Source of the DNA: Talinum fruticosum
Taxonomy: Eukaryota > Streptophyta > Magnoliopsida > Caryophyllales > Talinaceae
DNA: 64,000 bases
Assembly (NCBI GenBank): GCA_021018815.1
Contig: JAITYX010000006.1
Location: 62,001 to 126,000 of the forward strand
Reading direction: 5' to 3'
The position numbers were made by a program, and so were the translations under genes. Of the stretch, positions 23,317-35,070 are shown piece after piece. Each line of letters opens with the position of its first letter. Position 1 is the stretch's first letter. The notes under the pieces were generated by a model that searched no databases, was not told the DNA's origin, and saw only the letters and a program-made list of their open reading frames with translations.

Positions 23317-24525
23317 GTCATATGTATTTCGGATCGGTTTAAAAACACAAGAACATACGTGTTGTTTCCATGCCCACTTACATCTACTCTCAGTCTTATC
23401 ACTTTCTACAATTTGTCTCCTCCACATACCTCCTCAAATTTAGAATTCATAGCTTCCTTACTCGGTCGACTTGAATTGGTAAGCCCACTCACATCCTCGC
23501 TATCGTAGTTTTCCTCTCTCTTAATCTTTCCTTTCTTCCTAGTTTCTTCTCGTCTCTTTTAAGTGTAGATCTGCTCAAAGTAATTCTCATTGTCAAGCCT
23601 CTCCTAACCCTCACTCGTTGTCGGTTCATAGGTATGAATCTCTATCCTCTCTTATATTTCGCTTGAAGTTATTTACAAAATTTATTATAGTTAATTGTTG
23701 AATGTATTTGTGATAATTATGTGAATGTTGAGAATGTGGGTAACATTTGATTAGATTATTAAGTTGGAAATTCGTGAAATGTTTGAGATTTTGAGAAATG
23801 GGTTTAGGAGTTTAGGATTTGTGGTAATTATAGCGAAATAGAATGATAGTTAAGGATGGCGAGATCGAAAGAGTGCATCCAATTTTGTTTAGGGTTTTAG
23901 AGAAATAGCAAGATAATTCGGATGTAGGGTCATTCCCAAAAACGTTCTCATAAAGATAAATTTGTATCCAAATTTGTTTTTTTTTTTTATGAGATGATAT
24001 TGGGGTGAACTCGTTTATCCAATTATCGAAATTGGTATCCAAATATGGTTAGAGTTTAAAGAAATAAAAATCTTTATGGTTTAGGGTTTGAGGAAATAGA
24101 AAAATTTGTGGTTATATGTTTTAGGATCAATAGGGAGAAAATATAAATGTGAAAATGTAAAAGATTAGCAAGGTACTTGGATATAGGGATCTCCCCAAAT
24201 ACTTGTTATAAAGATAAATTTGTTATCAAGATTAATTGAAGTCTTGTGTTGACTAATTTATCCACTTATCTAAATTTCCAGTTTCTTTTTTGGTTGCAAG
24301 TTTGTTGTATTAGACATGATCGTAAACTAGAGGCCACGATTTGTTTGAAGTTTACGTAATTCATAAGACAATAATGAAATATGACTGAAATGTTGAGGCT
24401 ATCCGATTAGTTTTCTTTAATAACCGAAGACATAAGAGGAACCAGAATTCTCATGTAGTTATTAACAATGAAGTTGGTTTTACAAGACAAAACATGGAGT
24501 GTACATGTAACATAGGACGATCAAC
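23317..24525. other. region without recognisable retroelement; possible captured or host non-coding sequence
   Basis: No gene or known element is identified. 23380-23640 is CT-rich, then GGTTCATAG/GTATGA near 23625 resembles an exon end and 5' splice site, followed by AT-rich sequence. That is the look of a 5' UTR with an intron, but no coding exon follows. Two diverged direct repeats of about 70 bp occur at 23907-23976 and 24167-24236. It could be inner CACTA sequence, a captured gene piece, or host DNA. Confidence 0.3.
23907..24236. repeat. pair of diverged direct repeats, about 70 bp, 260 bp apart
   Basis: The first copy (from AGCAAGATAATTCGGATG, 23907) and the second (from AGCAAGGTACTTGGATAT, 24167) both continue into TAGGG, CCCAAA and an identical ATAAAGATAAATTTGT. 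Similarity fades after that. Confidence 0.6.
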
Positions 24526-24625
24526 AAATAAGGGTAGAAGGATCGAGGAGTCAAATGGAAACAAAAGGTTATAAACAATTAACCTTTTGTTTCCATTTGA
24601 CTCCTTGATCCTTCTACCCTTATTT
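24526..24625. repeat. 45-nt inverted repeat (hairpin) with 10-nt loop
   Basis: The left arm 24526-24570 and right arm 24581-24625 are complementary over all 45 positions except one (24545 G against 24606 T, a G:U pair in RNA). The loop is ATAAACAATT. The right arm ends where the truncated minus-strand LTR of the D/E/F array begins. It may be a fold-back product of break repair, a small MITE-like hairpin or a source of small RNA; the sequence alone does not decide. Confidence 0.85.
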
Positions 24626-25695
24626 AGAGAGTAAGAAAGAGAGTGTTTGTAACTAAGTACAAAACCTTACAACTCGGAATATAATGAATTACAGAGTGGG
24701 AGTTGTAAGTAGAAGATTGAGACCGAATACAATGACTTTTTCTCAATTATGTGTATTAACAATAGGTTCGGCAATCTTCAAGTCTTGAGAGTTGGCTTCT
24801 ATATATAGATGACCAAGCGAACGGCCGTTGAGTCCATCTTCGACTGGAAGTTCTTTGTGACCGTTGTTAAGGATCTTCCGAGTCACTCGGAAAGTATCCG
24901 TTAAGATATGAACGTTGGAAAACGGTTCTTGACTCTTTTAGAAGTCCCAAAACCACTGGCAGTGTCTTGAAAGATAAGGTGGAAACCACCGTTTAGGTTA
25001 GTGTTGCGAGATTTCCAGTTTTGGAAACAGAAAGTCTTGACACGATCTTTTGGGGCTAGGTCATAGATGGAAAAAGCCTTGTCTCGCTGGTGATTTGTCG
25101 TTTTGAAGCTAGGTTACTTTTATAATTCAAAAAGTGTATCCTCGTTTGAATAACCTATAAAAGTAAATCAAATTGGTTCTCAAAGTATAAAATACTTTAG
25201 TACAAGATTAGACACGAGATAATAATATAATTAAGATAATTAAGTGACAAATTATCCGAGTCGGAAAAGAAATGGAATTTTCCGAGTCTAATATGCATGA
25301 AACACGAAATTCCATCGAGTGAAATAAACTTGATCTAGACTAAGCATGGTTCGGACTAGAAGCGCTGACTATAACAGAATAACACCTGTAATATGAAGTC
25401 GGACTCGAGTGCGGTTATGCGAGTACTAGTCATTTGAACATGCGATACTTCTAAGTGATGAGAGACTCGGAAGCTGGGTTTACAATAGTAAGTTTAGATA
25501 TGCTTTACGAGTCTCACGAGACAAGTAAGAATACATGAGATAAATGCTATATCACTTAGAGAAAATACTATATCACTTAGAAAAGTTTCTAACGTACGGT
25601 GACTCGACTTGGAATTAAAACTCTATAAGTGCGAAAGTCTTATACCGATTCCCTTGTTAAAACTCGAAATGTGCGGAGTAAAGTCCGAGCCTTCA
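24622..25695 (-). repeat. 3' LTR of element D, truncated
   Basis: It is homologous to 33980-35055 and ends ...CCGAGCCTTCA before the polypurine tract. The LTR's 3' third (about 480 bp) is missing; the break coincides with the right arm of the hairpin. A TATA-like TATATATA lies at 24800-24807. Confidence 0.85.
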
Positions 25696-25710
25696 ATCTC
25701 CCCTTTTTGA
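25696..25710 (-). other. polypurine tract, element D
   Basis: The reverse complement TCAAAAAGGGGAGAT abuts the LTR start. The 25711-26159 stretch is 3' non-coding and holds a second purine tract (26000-26015) and no supported gene. Confidence 0.8.
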
Positions 25711-25999
25711 TGAAAGACATTCCATACTTAGACGAAACTTTATTAGTGATATAGATCTGTTTTTGTATACTTGCTCGGAAAATAATGCTAAGTAAAGCAC
25801 ACTTAAAGTATCGGATCATAAAGAATAGATGCTCAAGCAATTGTCAATGAAATAATGCTAACTCGTAAATGTTTGCAATAAACAATAAGCTCGAGAGAAT
25901 TGAAAATAAATGCATTAATTCATTGAAGTTAAAGAAAGTATATACAGAGATAGAGAGTGAGAAACTCCCCTAAACAAGACAACAAGTTTTCTATCTATA

Positions 26000-26015
26000 T
26001 TCTCCCCTTGCCTTT
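26000..26015 (-). other. second PPT-like purine tract, element D
   Basis: The reverse complement AAAGGCAAGGGGAGAA lies about 290 bp upstream of the main tract. Equivalent tracts are at 35357-35373 (E) and 44724-44740 (F). Confidence 0.5.
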
Positions 26016-26159
26016 CAGCAAAAACTCAAAAAATGGGAAGAATACAACAAGTAGTACATATTTGATGTCCGGACAAAAAGATAAGTAAAAGAAAATAGAA
26101 TTCCAGGAAGAAGAAGAATCGCGAGACTTTGGAATTGTGACACGGTGCATGGTGTCCGC

Positions 26160-27777
26160 CTAAGAAGGAGAGGGGTTGTCCGAGTGGAAGAGGAAGGGTG
26201 AGAGGTACGCCGGCGTTGGTAGGATCTTGACGATGTGCTTGAGCGCGGCGGAGGGAGGACATGGATCGCCGTCGAGGGTCGGCTCCGAGTGGCCGACCCG
26301 AACGAGAGGATCCAAAGGTTCCTCTATGTGGACCTCGGTAGGCTGGAGAGGTGCTGCTCGGTCGACCCGCTGTAGTTTCTTCTTGTGCGGCTAGGTCTTC
26401 GACTCACTCGAGCTCGCTGTGCGAGCTGAGTACTTCCAGTCGAGCTTGAGGAGCTTTTTGACCCTCGGTTGTCCCTCCTTCTTCTTCTTTTTGTTCCGCC
26501 CTTTGCCCGAAGGAGCTGCCTCAGCCGCGAGCTCCTCGGCGTCTGCTTCTTCTTGTTCTTCTTCTCTATCCTCCCCGCTTTCGAGGAGGTCTTGGCCGGG
26601 CTCGAAGAAGCTTCGGATGTGTGTGAGTCACCATGGTCCTGAGCTGCCTTGGACGTTCTCTCCTGTAGGAGCTCGATCGGCTCTTTTTGCTCCTTCACCA
26701 AGGCCTTCATCTCAAGTAGCAAGTCTTGTTGCTCTCGGATTTGAGATTGGACGGTCTTTTGGTTGATGGCCATAGACTCATAGACGACCTTGAATGATCG
26801 GAGCATGTCCTTGAATTCCAAGGACACAAAGTTGATTTTGTCCATGAAAACGGAGGACAAAATGGAGGAGAGAGACTTAGAGACACCTGAGGTGGAAGCA
26901 CCATCAGGTGGGGTAGGGAGAGAGAGGGGTTTTTATGAGTCCGAGGCGAAGAAGGTGGCCTCAACTACGAGCTATGTACCCGGATACCGGGTTGAGTCTC
27001 CTGGTACCCGTACCCCGAAGTTCATTTTTGTCGACGACAACGGCGGCCTCGAAACAACATTTGGGTCCGAGGGGAAAGGAACTTTGAATTGTTTGAATAC
27101 AAGGGTGAGAAGAGCACCGAAAGGAAGAGCGGTGTTCTTCTTATTTTGGAGTTGAGCTGGCATAGGTGCCATTTGCTCGATGATGGAGGGAAGAGGTCCA
27201 CTTCGTAGCCCTCAAGAATGTCAAAAAGAGCTTTTAAATGGTTGGAGTTGGGGTTCTCCTTGCTTGGAATGTTGAGAGAAGAAAGTTCTCATCGGCAAGA
27301 AGCACGAAGACGTGCTTTTTACTGCAATCGTGTCACGGAAAAGTTTTTGCGTGACTCAAGGAACTCTTTTGCGTATTTTGAAAAGAAGTCGTCACCGACT
27401 TCAGTGAAAGAAATGGGGTTTCTGTTCAAGAAAAGAGAGGAGACTTTGAACAAGCGATAGAGAAGGGAGGTGTTTATACGAACGAGTTACGTTCAAAACC
27501 ACGGAGGCTAGAACACCTTCATAGCTTGTGAGGTGAGTGTAAAATTCAGATACAAGTTCGGGGTAGATGAACTCGCTGAAACAAAGAAAGTTATAAACAC
27601 CGGTGGTTTGGATGTGTGGAAACCACAAGAATTTGGTGGTTGGGAAGAGCTTGTCGTCCGAGCACAAGATCTTCGGGTGACAACGAGTTTAGACGAGGAG
27701 GAGCCTTCTTGGCTTTTGGTGCGTGGCTTCTTTGAGGAAGAGCCAAGAAAGTCGGGGTGAGAACGTCGTTTAGGCAG
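26160..27777 (-). pseudogene. third, env-like ORF of element D
   Basis: The expected start at 27777 reads CTG instead of the ATG seen in E and F. The stop is TAG at 26160. N-terminal part: P-K-R-R-S-H-P-D-F-L-G then Ser/Lys-rich sequence (open in 27836-27591 and 28128-27508, different frames). Middle: 'HLKALFDILEGYEVDLFPPS'. C-terminal part, open 26860-26324: 'VYESMAINQKTVQSQIREQQ', 'LLEMKALVKEQKEPIELLQE', a heptad-rich stretch that looks like a coiled coil, then a Ser/Lys-rich basic tail. No signal peptide or membrane span is convincing. SIRE-type elements are known to have such an ORF; its role is unknown. The spacer to pol (27778-28435) has no supported gene. Confidence 0.7.
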
Positions 27778-28435
27778 TTTGAATGAGAGAAAAGAAGAGT
27801 GAAACTTTGAGAGAGAGTAGAAGAGAGTAGGTCCACGAGAGTGAAAGAAAATGAGTAGAAGAAAGAGATGAGAGCGATCGAGCTTACTCGAGATGATCTT
27901 CATGAAGCTTGAAAATGTCCAGGAGTCACTTGTAGACGTAGAGAGCTTGCGCGAGAAGTTTTGGTTTCGAGAGAGTGAGTAAATGAAATGTAAAGTAGCG
28001 AGACGAAGGAGAATAGGCGCTATTTCTAAAAAAAAAAAATCATCCTTCAACACAACGCTATTTATATATCCGTTCGACTCGGCTCTTTCATCAGTCACCT
28101 CGGACCGGTGTGACGGTTCTCTTCTCAACGGTTAAAATTCTAGCGGTTTGACTTCCAACGACTAGAAGTCCGATCACGACGAGCAAGAGAGAGAAAAGAT
28201 TTTGAAAAAATAATTCGAAATTCTCCACATGTCTAGAGATGATTTCAAAGATTTGATGTCCACTTTGCTCATCAATCGAGTTTGACTCGACTTAGTTTCG
28301 AGTGACTTAGAAATTAGAAGTAAATAATAACTATTAGCTCGGTATCACTAAATCAACTGAACAAATGGTTATTAACGATTTGAAAGCACTTAACACATAA
28401 TCATGCAATGAGATTATCATAAAGAAAGCACATAA

Positions 28436-31400
28436 TTATGCATTTAACATTCCAAGTTCATTCCTAATGAAACAAAGCTGATCTTCACTAAGAGGCTTAG
28501 TAAAAATATCAGCTAATTGAAGATTAGTAGGAATGAATTCAAGTTAGATATCACATTTCTCTCGAATGGTCTCTTAAGAAATGATACCTGACCTCAATGT
28601 GTTTTGTTTCTGAGTGCTTGAACCAAATTTTTGGTCATGCTGATTGCACTTTGATTATACACTTGATTGGGACTAATTTGAAAGAAAGTCCAAGATCTCT
28701 CAAGTGTTGCTTTATCCATAAAATCGAGCACGAGCATGCTCCGGTTGCAATATACTCGGCTTTAGTAGTTGATAGAGCTACTGAGTTTTGCTTCTTTGAG
28801 TGCTAAGATATTAAGGATTGACCCACAAATTGGCATGCTCCTGAAGTGCTCTTTCTATCAACTTTGTATCCAGCGTAATCTACATCCGAGTATCCGAGTA
28901 AGAGTCGGTTTGAGTCTCTTGAGTACCATAGACCTATGTTACGAGTCCCTGCAAGATATCTGAAAATTCTCTTCACCGCAGTGAGATGTGATTCTTTTGG
29001 ATTAGCTTGGAATCTTGCACATAAGCATACACTCGAACATTATATCTGGCCGGCTGGAAGTAAGATATAGCAAAGATCGAATCATACCTCGATAGAGTTT
29101 CGAACTATTTCTTTACCTTTCTCGTCTGAGTCAAGTTTTATCTTGCTTGCTCATAGGTGTAGCTGCGTGCTTTGCATCTTGGAGTTTGTATTTCTTCAGC
29201 GGCTCCTTGGTATACTTTGATTGATGGACATAGATTTCATCTTTGTCTTATTTGATTTGTAGACCAAGGAAGAAATTGAGTTCTCCCATCATACTCATTT
29301 GAAATTCTGACTCAATAACTCGGAAAAGTCTCGGCAAAGATTTTCATTAATAGCTCCAAATACTATATCATCAACATAGATCCGAACGATAAGGAAATAT
29401 TTCCCTTGGTTCTTACAAAGAGAGTCTTGTCGATCCGACCCCTTCTAAAATCATTTTGAACCAAGAAATTACTCGATCTTTCACACCAAGCTCCGGGAGC
29501 TTGTTTAAGACCATAAAGAGCTTTTTGAAGTTTGAAAACATGGTTTGGAAAATCCGAGTTTTCAAATCCGAGGGGCTGCTCAACATAGACTTCCTCTTCA
29601 ATATAACCATTGAGAAATGCACACTTAACATCCATTTGATATAATTTGATATTCATGCTAGATGCAAATGCCAACGAGGATTCTAATGGCTTCAATTCGG
29701 CAATAGGTGGAAAGGTTTCCCCACAAACAATCCCTTCTTCTTGATTGCAACCTTGAGCCACAAGTCTAGCCTTGTTTCCGATTACCAACCCATCTTCATC
29801 CAGTTTGTTCTTGAAAACCCATTTGGTTCCTATGGTCGAGTGGTCGGACGGTCGTTTGGTCGGAGTCCGGACTTGGTTTCTTTCGAAGTGATTGAGTTCC
29901 TCTTGTATGGCCTCTACCCATTCAGGTTCATTTAGGGCCTCTAGTGCATTTTTGGGTTTATTTATTGAGATGAATGCGGTGAATGCACATAGATTTTGAA
30001 GAGAGGAACGAGTTCTTACCCCACTTGTTAATATCGGATAATATGTTTTCTAGTGGGTGACTAGAAGCGTACTTGAAAGCTCTACACTGTTCTCCGATTC
30101 ACCAGATTTGTAGGCTGAACTGCTTGATCTTCGGAGGCTTGATCCGAGTGATCGGTTTGCTCTTCGACATTACGAGTGGATTCTTGAGTTGTCTCGTTCT
30201 AAGTCACTTCATTCCGAGTGACTTCATTACGAGTCTGTTTGAGTTTGAATCTTCACAGATTCATGTTCATCACTATCATCGTCTCTTCGAGCTTCAGATC
30301 CGAGTATGTAGACTCACTTGGCTTTTCCTATTCAAGTTCATCAAACACAACGTGGATGCTTTCTTCCACTTTGTTAGTTCTCTTATTAAAAATGCGATAA
30401 GCTTTACTATGTAATGAATAACCTAGAAAAATACCTTCATCCGATCGAGCATCAAACTTGGTCGAGTGATCCTTACCATTGTTATGAACGAAACATTTAC
30501 ATCCAAAAGGCTTGAAATAGGAAATATTGGGTTTCTTCCCTTTGTAGAGCTCATAAGGTGTTTTCTTTAGTATGGGTCCGATGAGACATACTGTTCAAAG
30601 TGTAGTTGGTTGTGTTGATTGCCTCGGCCCATAAATAGTAAGGTAGATTGTGCTCAATCATCATTGTCCTTGCTATTTCTTCAAGAGTTCTTTTCTTTCT
30701 CTCCATTACTCCATTTTGTTGAGGAGTTCTTGGTGCTAAGAAGCTGTGAGAGATACCATTTACGTCACAAAGCTCTCGGAATTCGAGTAGTCGAACTCCC
30801 TTCCATGGTCGGTTCGAATTCTCCGGATCCGAGTTTGAGACTCAACTTGAATTTTTACGTAGAGCGTGCTTGAACTCTTTGAATGCTTCATTTTTGTGCT
30901 TAAGAAAACACACCAAGGTAAATCGTGACTAATCATCAATAATAACAAGTATATATGATTTACCTCCGAGGCTCTTAACGGTGATTTCACCACATAAATC
31001 CATATGCAGCCAGTTGAGCACTTTGTATGTGGAAACTCTCTTTAGAAATTTGAATGAAGATCTGACTTGTTTCCCTCTTGTGCATCCTTCACAAACTTTG
31101 TCTTTCTCAAAAGTACAGTTAGGTAAACCTCTAACCAAACCATGAGATGCCAATTTCTTGATAGTATGCATGCTAATATGGCCTAATCTACGATGCCGTG
31201 TCAATGAATCATCATGAAGGGATGCTTTCAAACAAGATAAATTCTGATTCGGGTCGGAAAGAGGAATAATGTAAGTGTTAGCTGATCTCTTACCCGAGAG
31301 TTTGATCTTCTTGGTGGTATTATCGGAAATGTAACAGTTGGTCCGAGTGAATCTTACCTCTTGACCTTTATCGCACAGTTGAGAGATGCTAAGCGGATTA

Positions 31401-31669
31401 TACTTTAGTCCTTTGACAAGGTAAGCTGGGCTGACCGGATTGCTTCCCTTTCCAATCTTGCCTATCCCAACTATCTTGCCTTTACTGTCATCTCCAAAAG
31501 CGACTTTTCCTCCTTTGTACTCTTCTAACTCAAAAAGAGTCCTGAATCTCCCGACATTTGGCGTGAGCATCCAGCCGTCCGGTACCAATGACCTTTTGCT
31601 CTTTTCAAGTACCCTGCAAAACAGAGACAAGCTAACCCTTCTCACTTCCTCTAACAAACCCACTAACAC
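28436..31669 (-). pseudogene. pol: pol of element D
   Basis: The longest open part in the window, 31669-30929 (246 codons), covers the protease tail and integrase zinc region: 'GGKVAFGDDSKGKIVGIGKI', 'LVKGLKYNPLSISQLCDKGQ', then H-R-R-L-G-H near residue 155 with the C-x2-C pair of the HHCC finger ('CEGC'), 'LHMDLCGE' with the first catalytic aspartate, and a final 'VIIDD' just before a frameshift. The protease motif itself is damaged: the D-S-G codons at 31568-31580 read through a CAG change. Reverse transcriptase is open at 29788-29363 ('NIKLYQMDVKCAFLNGYIEE', 'LYGLKQAP'); the YVDD box lies just beyond and is frameshifted. RNase H runs to TAA at 28436 after N-E-L-G-M-L-N-A. Confidence 0.88.
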
Positions 31670-33444
31670 TCTTTACTGTGGTCCTTTTCGAGGAAGAAGG
31701 CTTTTCGGAACCCAGATTTGGATGACTTTGGGCTTAGTCCGATTCTGAGTCTTCCATGTAGAGAGCTGAGTCCGTATCTCTTTCTTTTGAAAAACTTTTC
31801 TTTTGGGAAGCTGGAGAAGATGGTTTCTTCTTATAAACTAATCTAGGCTTAGTCCTCCTTTCATTTTTGTGAATGGGACCATGCTCAGCTATCTTGAACT
31901 TTACAGTTCTGGAATCCTTTTGAAAAGCTCCGAGTAGGAATTGGATTCCTCCTCTTTGTTGAAACCAAGACCTTCTTTTACGAAAGAGACACATTGAGAT
32001 CCAAAGAGCATATCAAGGTTTTTCGACCTTGAGTAAATTTTAAAACAAGATCTTGAGACTCTTTGAGCTTTTGCTTTAGCTGCTCATTTTCTCTTACGAG
32101 TAACTCGGACACAGTCTCATTGGATTGAGCACTAGTCTTGAGTTCTCCGAGTGTAAGTCTCGGTTTTTCCAATTCATTTTTCAAAGAAATGCTCTAAGAG
32201 GAAATTGACTCAAGTTGTTCTTTGAAACGAGAGGAATCAAAGTTGGACTTTTCTTCCAAAGTAAAAATATACTTAGCCAAATCAACTTTGGAGAATTTGA
32301 GGAAGTATTCAATTACCTCTTGAGGATTTGTTTCCTCATTGTCCGATTCCGAGTCCGACCCTATTTCGACTTACGAGTCGGAAAAGTGCCATCGAGACAC
32401 TTTGAGTTATACGAGTCCTCGTCGTCTTCGATCGGTCCTCATCACTCCACGTGGCCATCATAGCCTTTTTCTTCTTCCTGTCCCTTTTTCTCTTTCAACA
32501 ATCTTTGACTATGTGATCCTTGCTACCACATTCAAAACGGCCGAGTTCTTAGTCAAAGATAACTTTGAAGGAGATGAATATTTACCTTTCCTGTCCTTCT
32601 TGTCTTTCTTATAGAACTTTTCTCTTGGCCTTTTATCCCATCTTTTGTGCTTCATCATTCTCTTGAATCCTTTTACAATAAGTGCCATGGGATCCTCTGC
32701 TGAGTCGAGAGGAACTCGGCTCTGCTTCTCCGGTTTACGAGGCTTTCGGCGCTATGTTCTTTTTGGTGCTGCCCTCGGCATCCTCCTCTTCGAGGTGGAT
32801 TTCATGAGTGAGAAGCTTCCTAATGAGCTCGTCCGGCTTTAGAAGTGATAGGTTCCGAGCCTTCTCTATGGAAGTCACCTTGGGACCCCATCTTTTCTCG
32901 GGTAGGCTTCGACTATCTTTACGCACATTTCCTTGTGGGAAATCTTCTTACCCAGAGATTTGAGATTGTTGGTAATCTCGGTAAATCAAATGAACATCCG
33001 AGTGATGTTTTCTTTTGGCTCCATCTTAAATAGCTCATATTTGTGAAGATATTCGTTGATCTTCGCTTGTCGACCTGGCTTGTACCTTCATAAGTGTTGA
33101 CCGAGTGTGTCCCACATTTCTTTGGCTGAGTCGAGGCGAGACACTCGGGTTGTATTCTTCCGAGCTTATGGCGCACATAAGAATGTTCATTGCCTTGAAG
33201 TTCTTTCCGAACTTCTCTGCTTCACCTAGAGTAAACTCGGCCTTTGTCTTGGGAACAAGTCTAAATTCTTACGTCTTCATGGGAATGTAGTTTCCTTGTT
33301 GTATGATGTCCCAAATATCTTCATCATGATCCGGGAGGAAACATTCCATGAGTTTCTTCCGAGTGCACGAAGTTGGATCCTTTGAATTTTGGTGGTCTGC
33401 TTGGAGGATCTTCCTTCATCGAACTCTCCGTTGTTACGAGCCAT
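31670..33444 (-). pseudogene. gag: gag of element D
   Basis: The ATG at 33444 is at the family position. Open pieces: 32926-32735 ('EARNLSLLKPDELIRKLLTH', then acidic), 32184-31978 (coiled, 'KNELEKPRLTLGELKTSAQS') and 31994-31734 (basic, Pro/Lys-rich, just before protease). The zinc knuckle near 32540-32500 lacks its first cysteines because the segment equivalent to A's TCTGGTTGTTTTG is altered. Frameshifts separate all pieces. Confidence 0.8.
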
Positions 33445-33489
33445 TTGATCTTTAGACCTTTGGATGGTTAGATCCTTTACGAAAGGCTA

Positions 33490-33504
33490 GGCTACGATAC
33501 TAAT
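33490..33504 (-). other. primer-binding site, element D
   Basis: The reverse complement is ATTAGTATCGTAGCC; the expected site is TGGTATCAGAGCC. The difference falls on the CAG triplet, as at many other sites. Confidence 0.7.
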
Positions 33505-35055
33505 TGAACGTTTGGTCTTGGAGAAGTTAAGTCACCCCGGAGGGGGTGAATAGGGTGATGAAAGATTTTTACGAAAAAACAAACTCTTTTGATTGAAGGA
33601 CCAGACGAAGCGGGTTTTGAGTCTACAATAGGGTCGGAAAAGTATGAACTCGAGAATAAAGATGCGGATAGAGTGAAGCTTTAAGACAGATCCGAGTCTA
33701 GAATGAACTCGGAAAGTGAAGACATTGAAAATACGTGGAAACCCTCCCGGGGTAGAAAACCACCGACCGTGCTAATCCAAGCACGAAGTCAAATCCACTA
33801 TTTTGGGTCCACAAAATACGGTAGGTCGGCCGAACCCGAGTTGCTCCCTTAGACAACTCTTTACAAGTTTTTGCTAGACTCAAAAATTCCCTTATCCGAT
33901 CTAGTACTTCCTAGCTGAGATAACCCTTACGATTCTGGACAACTAAGCTGAGTTAACCCTTACGGCTCGGTCAAGGAACCTTACTTAGAGAGTAAGAAAG
34001 AGAGTGTTTGTAACTAAGTACAAAACCTTACAACTCGGAATATAATGAATTACGAGTGGGAGTTGTAAGTAGAAGATTGAGACTGAATACAATAACTTTT
34101 TCTCAATTATGTGTATTAACAATAGGTTCGGCAATCTTCAAGTCTTGAGAGTTGGCTTCTATATATAGATGACCAAGCGAGAATGGCCGTTGAGTCCATC
34201 TTCGACTTGAAGTTCTTTGTGACCGTTGTTAAGGATCTTCCGAGTCACTCGGAAAGTATCCGTTAAGATATGAACGTTGGACAATGGTTCTTGACTCTTT
34301 TAGAAGTCCCAAAACTACTGGCGAGTGTCTTGAAAGATAAGGTGGAAACCACCGTTTAGGTTAGCGTTGCGGATTTCCAGTTTTGGAAACAGACGAGTCC
34401 GACACGATCTTTTGGAGCTAGGTCATAGATGGAAAAAGCCTTGTCTGCTGGTGATTTGTCGTTTTGAAGCCAGGTTACTTTTGTAATTCAAAAAGTGTAT
34501 CCTCGTTTGAATAACCTATAAAAGTAAATCAAATTGGTTCTCAAAGTATAAAATACTTTAGTACAAGATTAGACATAGATAATAATATAATTAAGATAAT
34601 TAAGTGACAAATTATACGAGTCGGAAAAGAAATGGAATTTTCAGAGTCTAATATGCATGAAACACGAAATTCCATCGAGTGAAATAAACTTGATCTAGAC
34701 TAAGCATGGTTCGGACTAGAAGCGCCGACTATAACAGAATAACACCTGTAATATGAAGTCGGACACGAGTGCGGTTATGCGTGTACTAATCATTTGAACA
34801 TGCGATACTTCTAAGTGATGAGAGACTCGGAACCGGGTTTACAATAGTAAGTTCGGATATGCTTTACGAGTCTCACGAGACAAGTAAGAATACATGAGAT
34901 AAATGCTATATCACTTAGAGAAAATACTATATCACTTAGAAAAGTTTCTAAGGTACGAGAGAATGACTTGGAATTAAAACTCTATAAGTGCGAAAGTCTT
35001 ATACCCGATTCCCTTGTTAGAACTCGAAATGTGCGGAGTAAAGTCCGAGTCTTCA
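33505..35055 (-). repeat. LTR shared by elements D (5') and E (3')
   Basis: It starts TGAACGTTTGGTCTTGGAG and ends CCGAGTCTTCA on the plus strand, 1551 bp. Left neighbour: D's primer site and gag. Right neighbour: E's polypurine tract. A TATA-like TATATATA lies at 34160-34167. There is no duplicated second LTR and no target-site duplication between D and E. Confidence 0.9.
34160..34167 (-). promoter_or_regulatory. TATA-like box in the D/E LTR
   Basis: TATATATA in the context GGCTTC-TATATATA-GATGACC, at the place of TATAAATA in the A and C LTRs. It would serve transcription on the minus strand. Confidence 0.5.
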
Positions 35056-35070
35056 ATCTCCCCTTTTTGA
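35056..35070 (-). other. polypurine tract, element E
   Basis: The reverse complement TCAAAAAGGGGAGAT abuts the LTR start at 35055. The second purine tract is at 35357-35373. 35071-35517 has no supported gene. Confidence 0.8.

Noticed and set aside
26419..26766. Plus-strand Ser-rich frames over the env-like regions (also near 35593 and 45126)
   Set aside because: They are antisense shadows of the third ORF on the minus strand, produced by its Lys/Glu-rich codons.
33505..35055. Two abutting LTRs or a solo LTR between D and E
   Set aside because: Only one LTR is present, with a primer site on one side and a polypurine tract on the other, and no target duplication. A shared LTR explains it.
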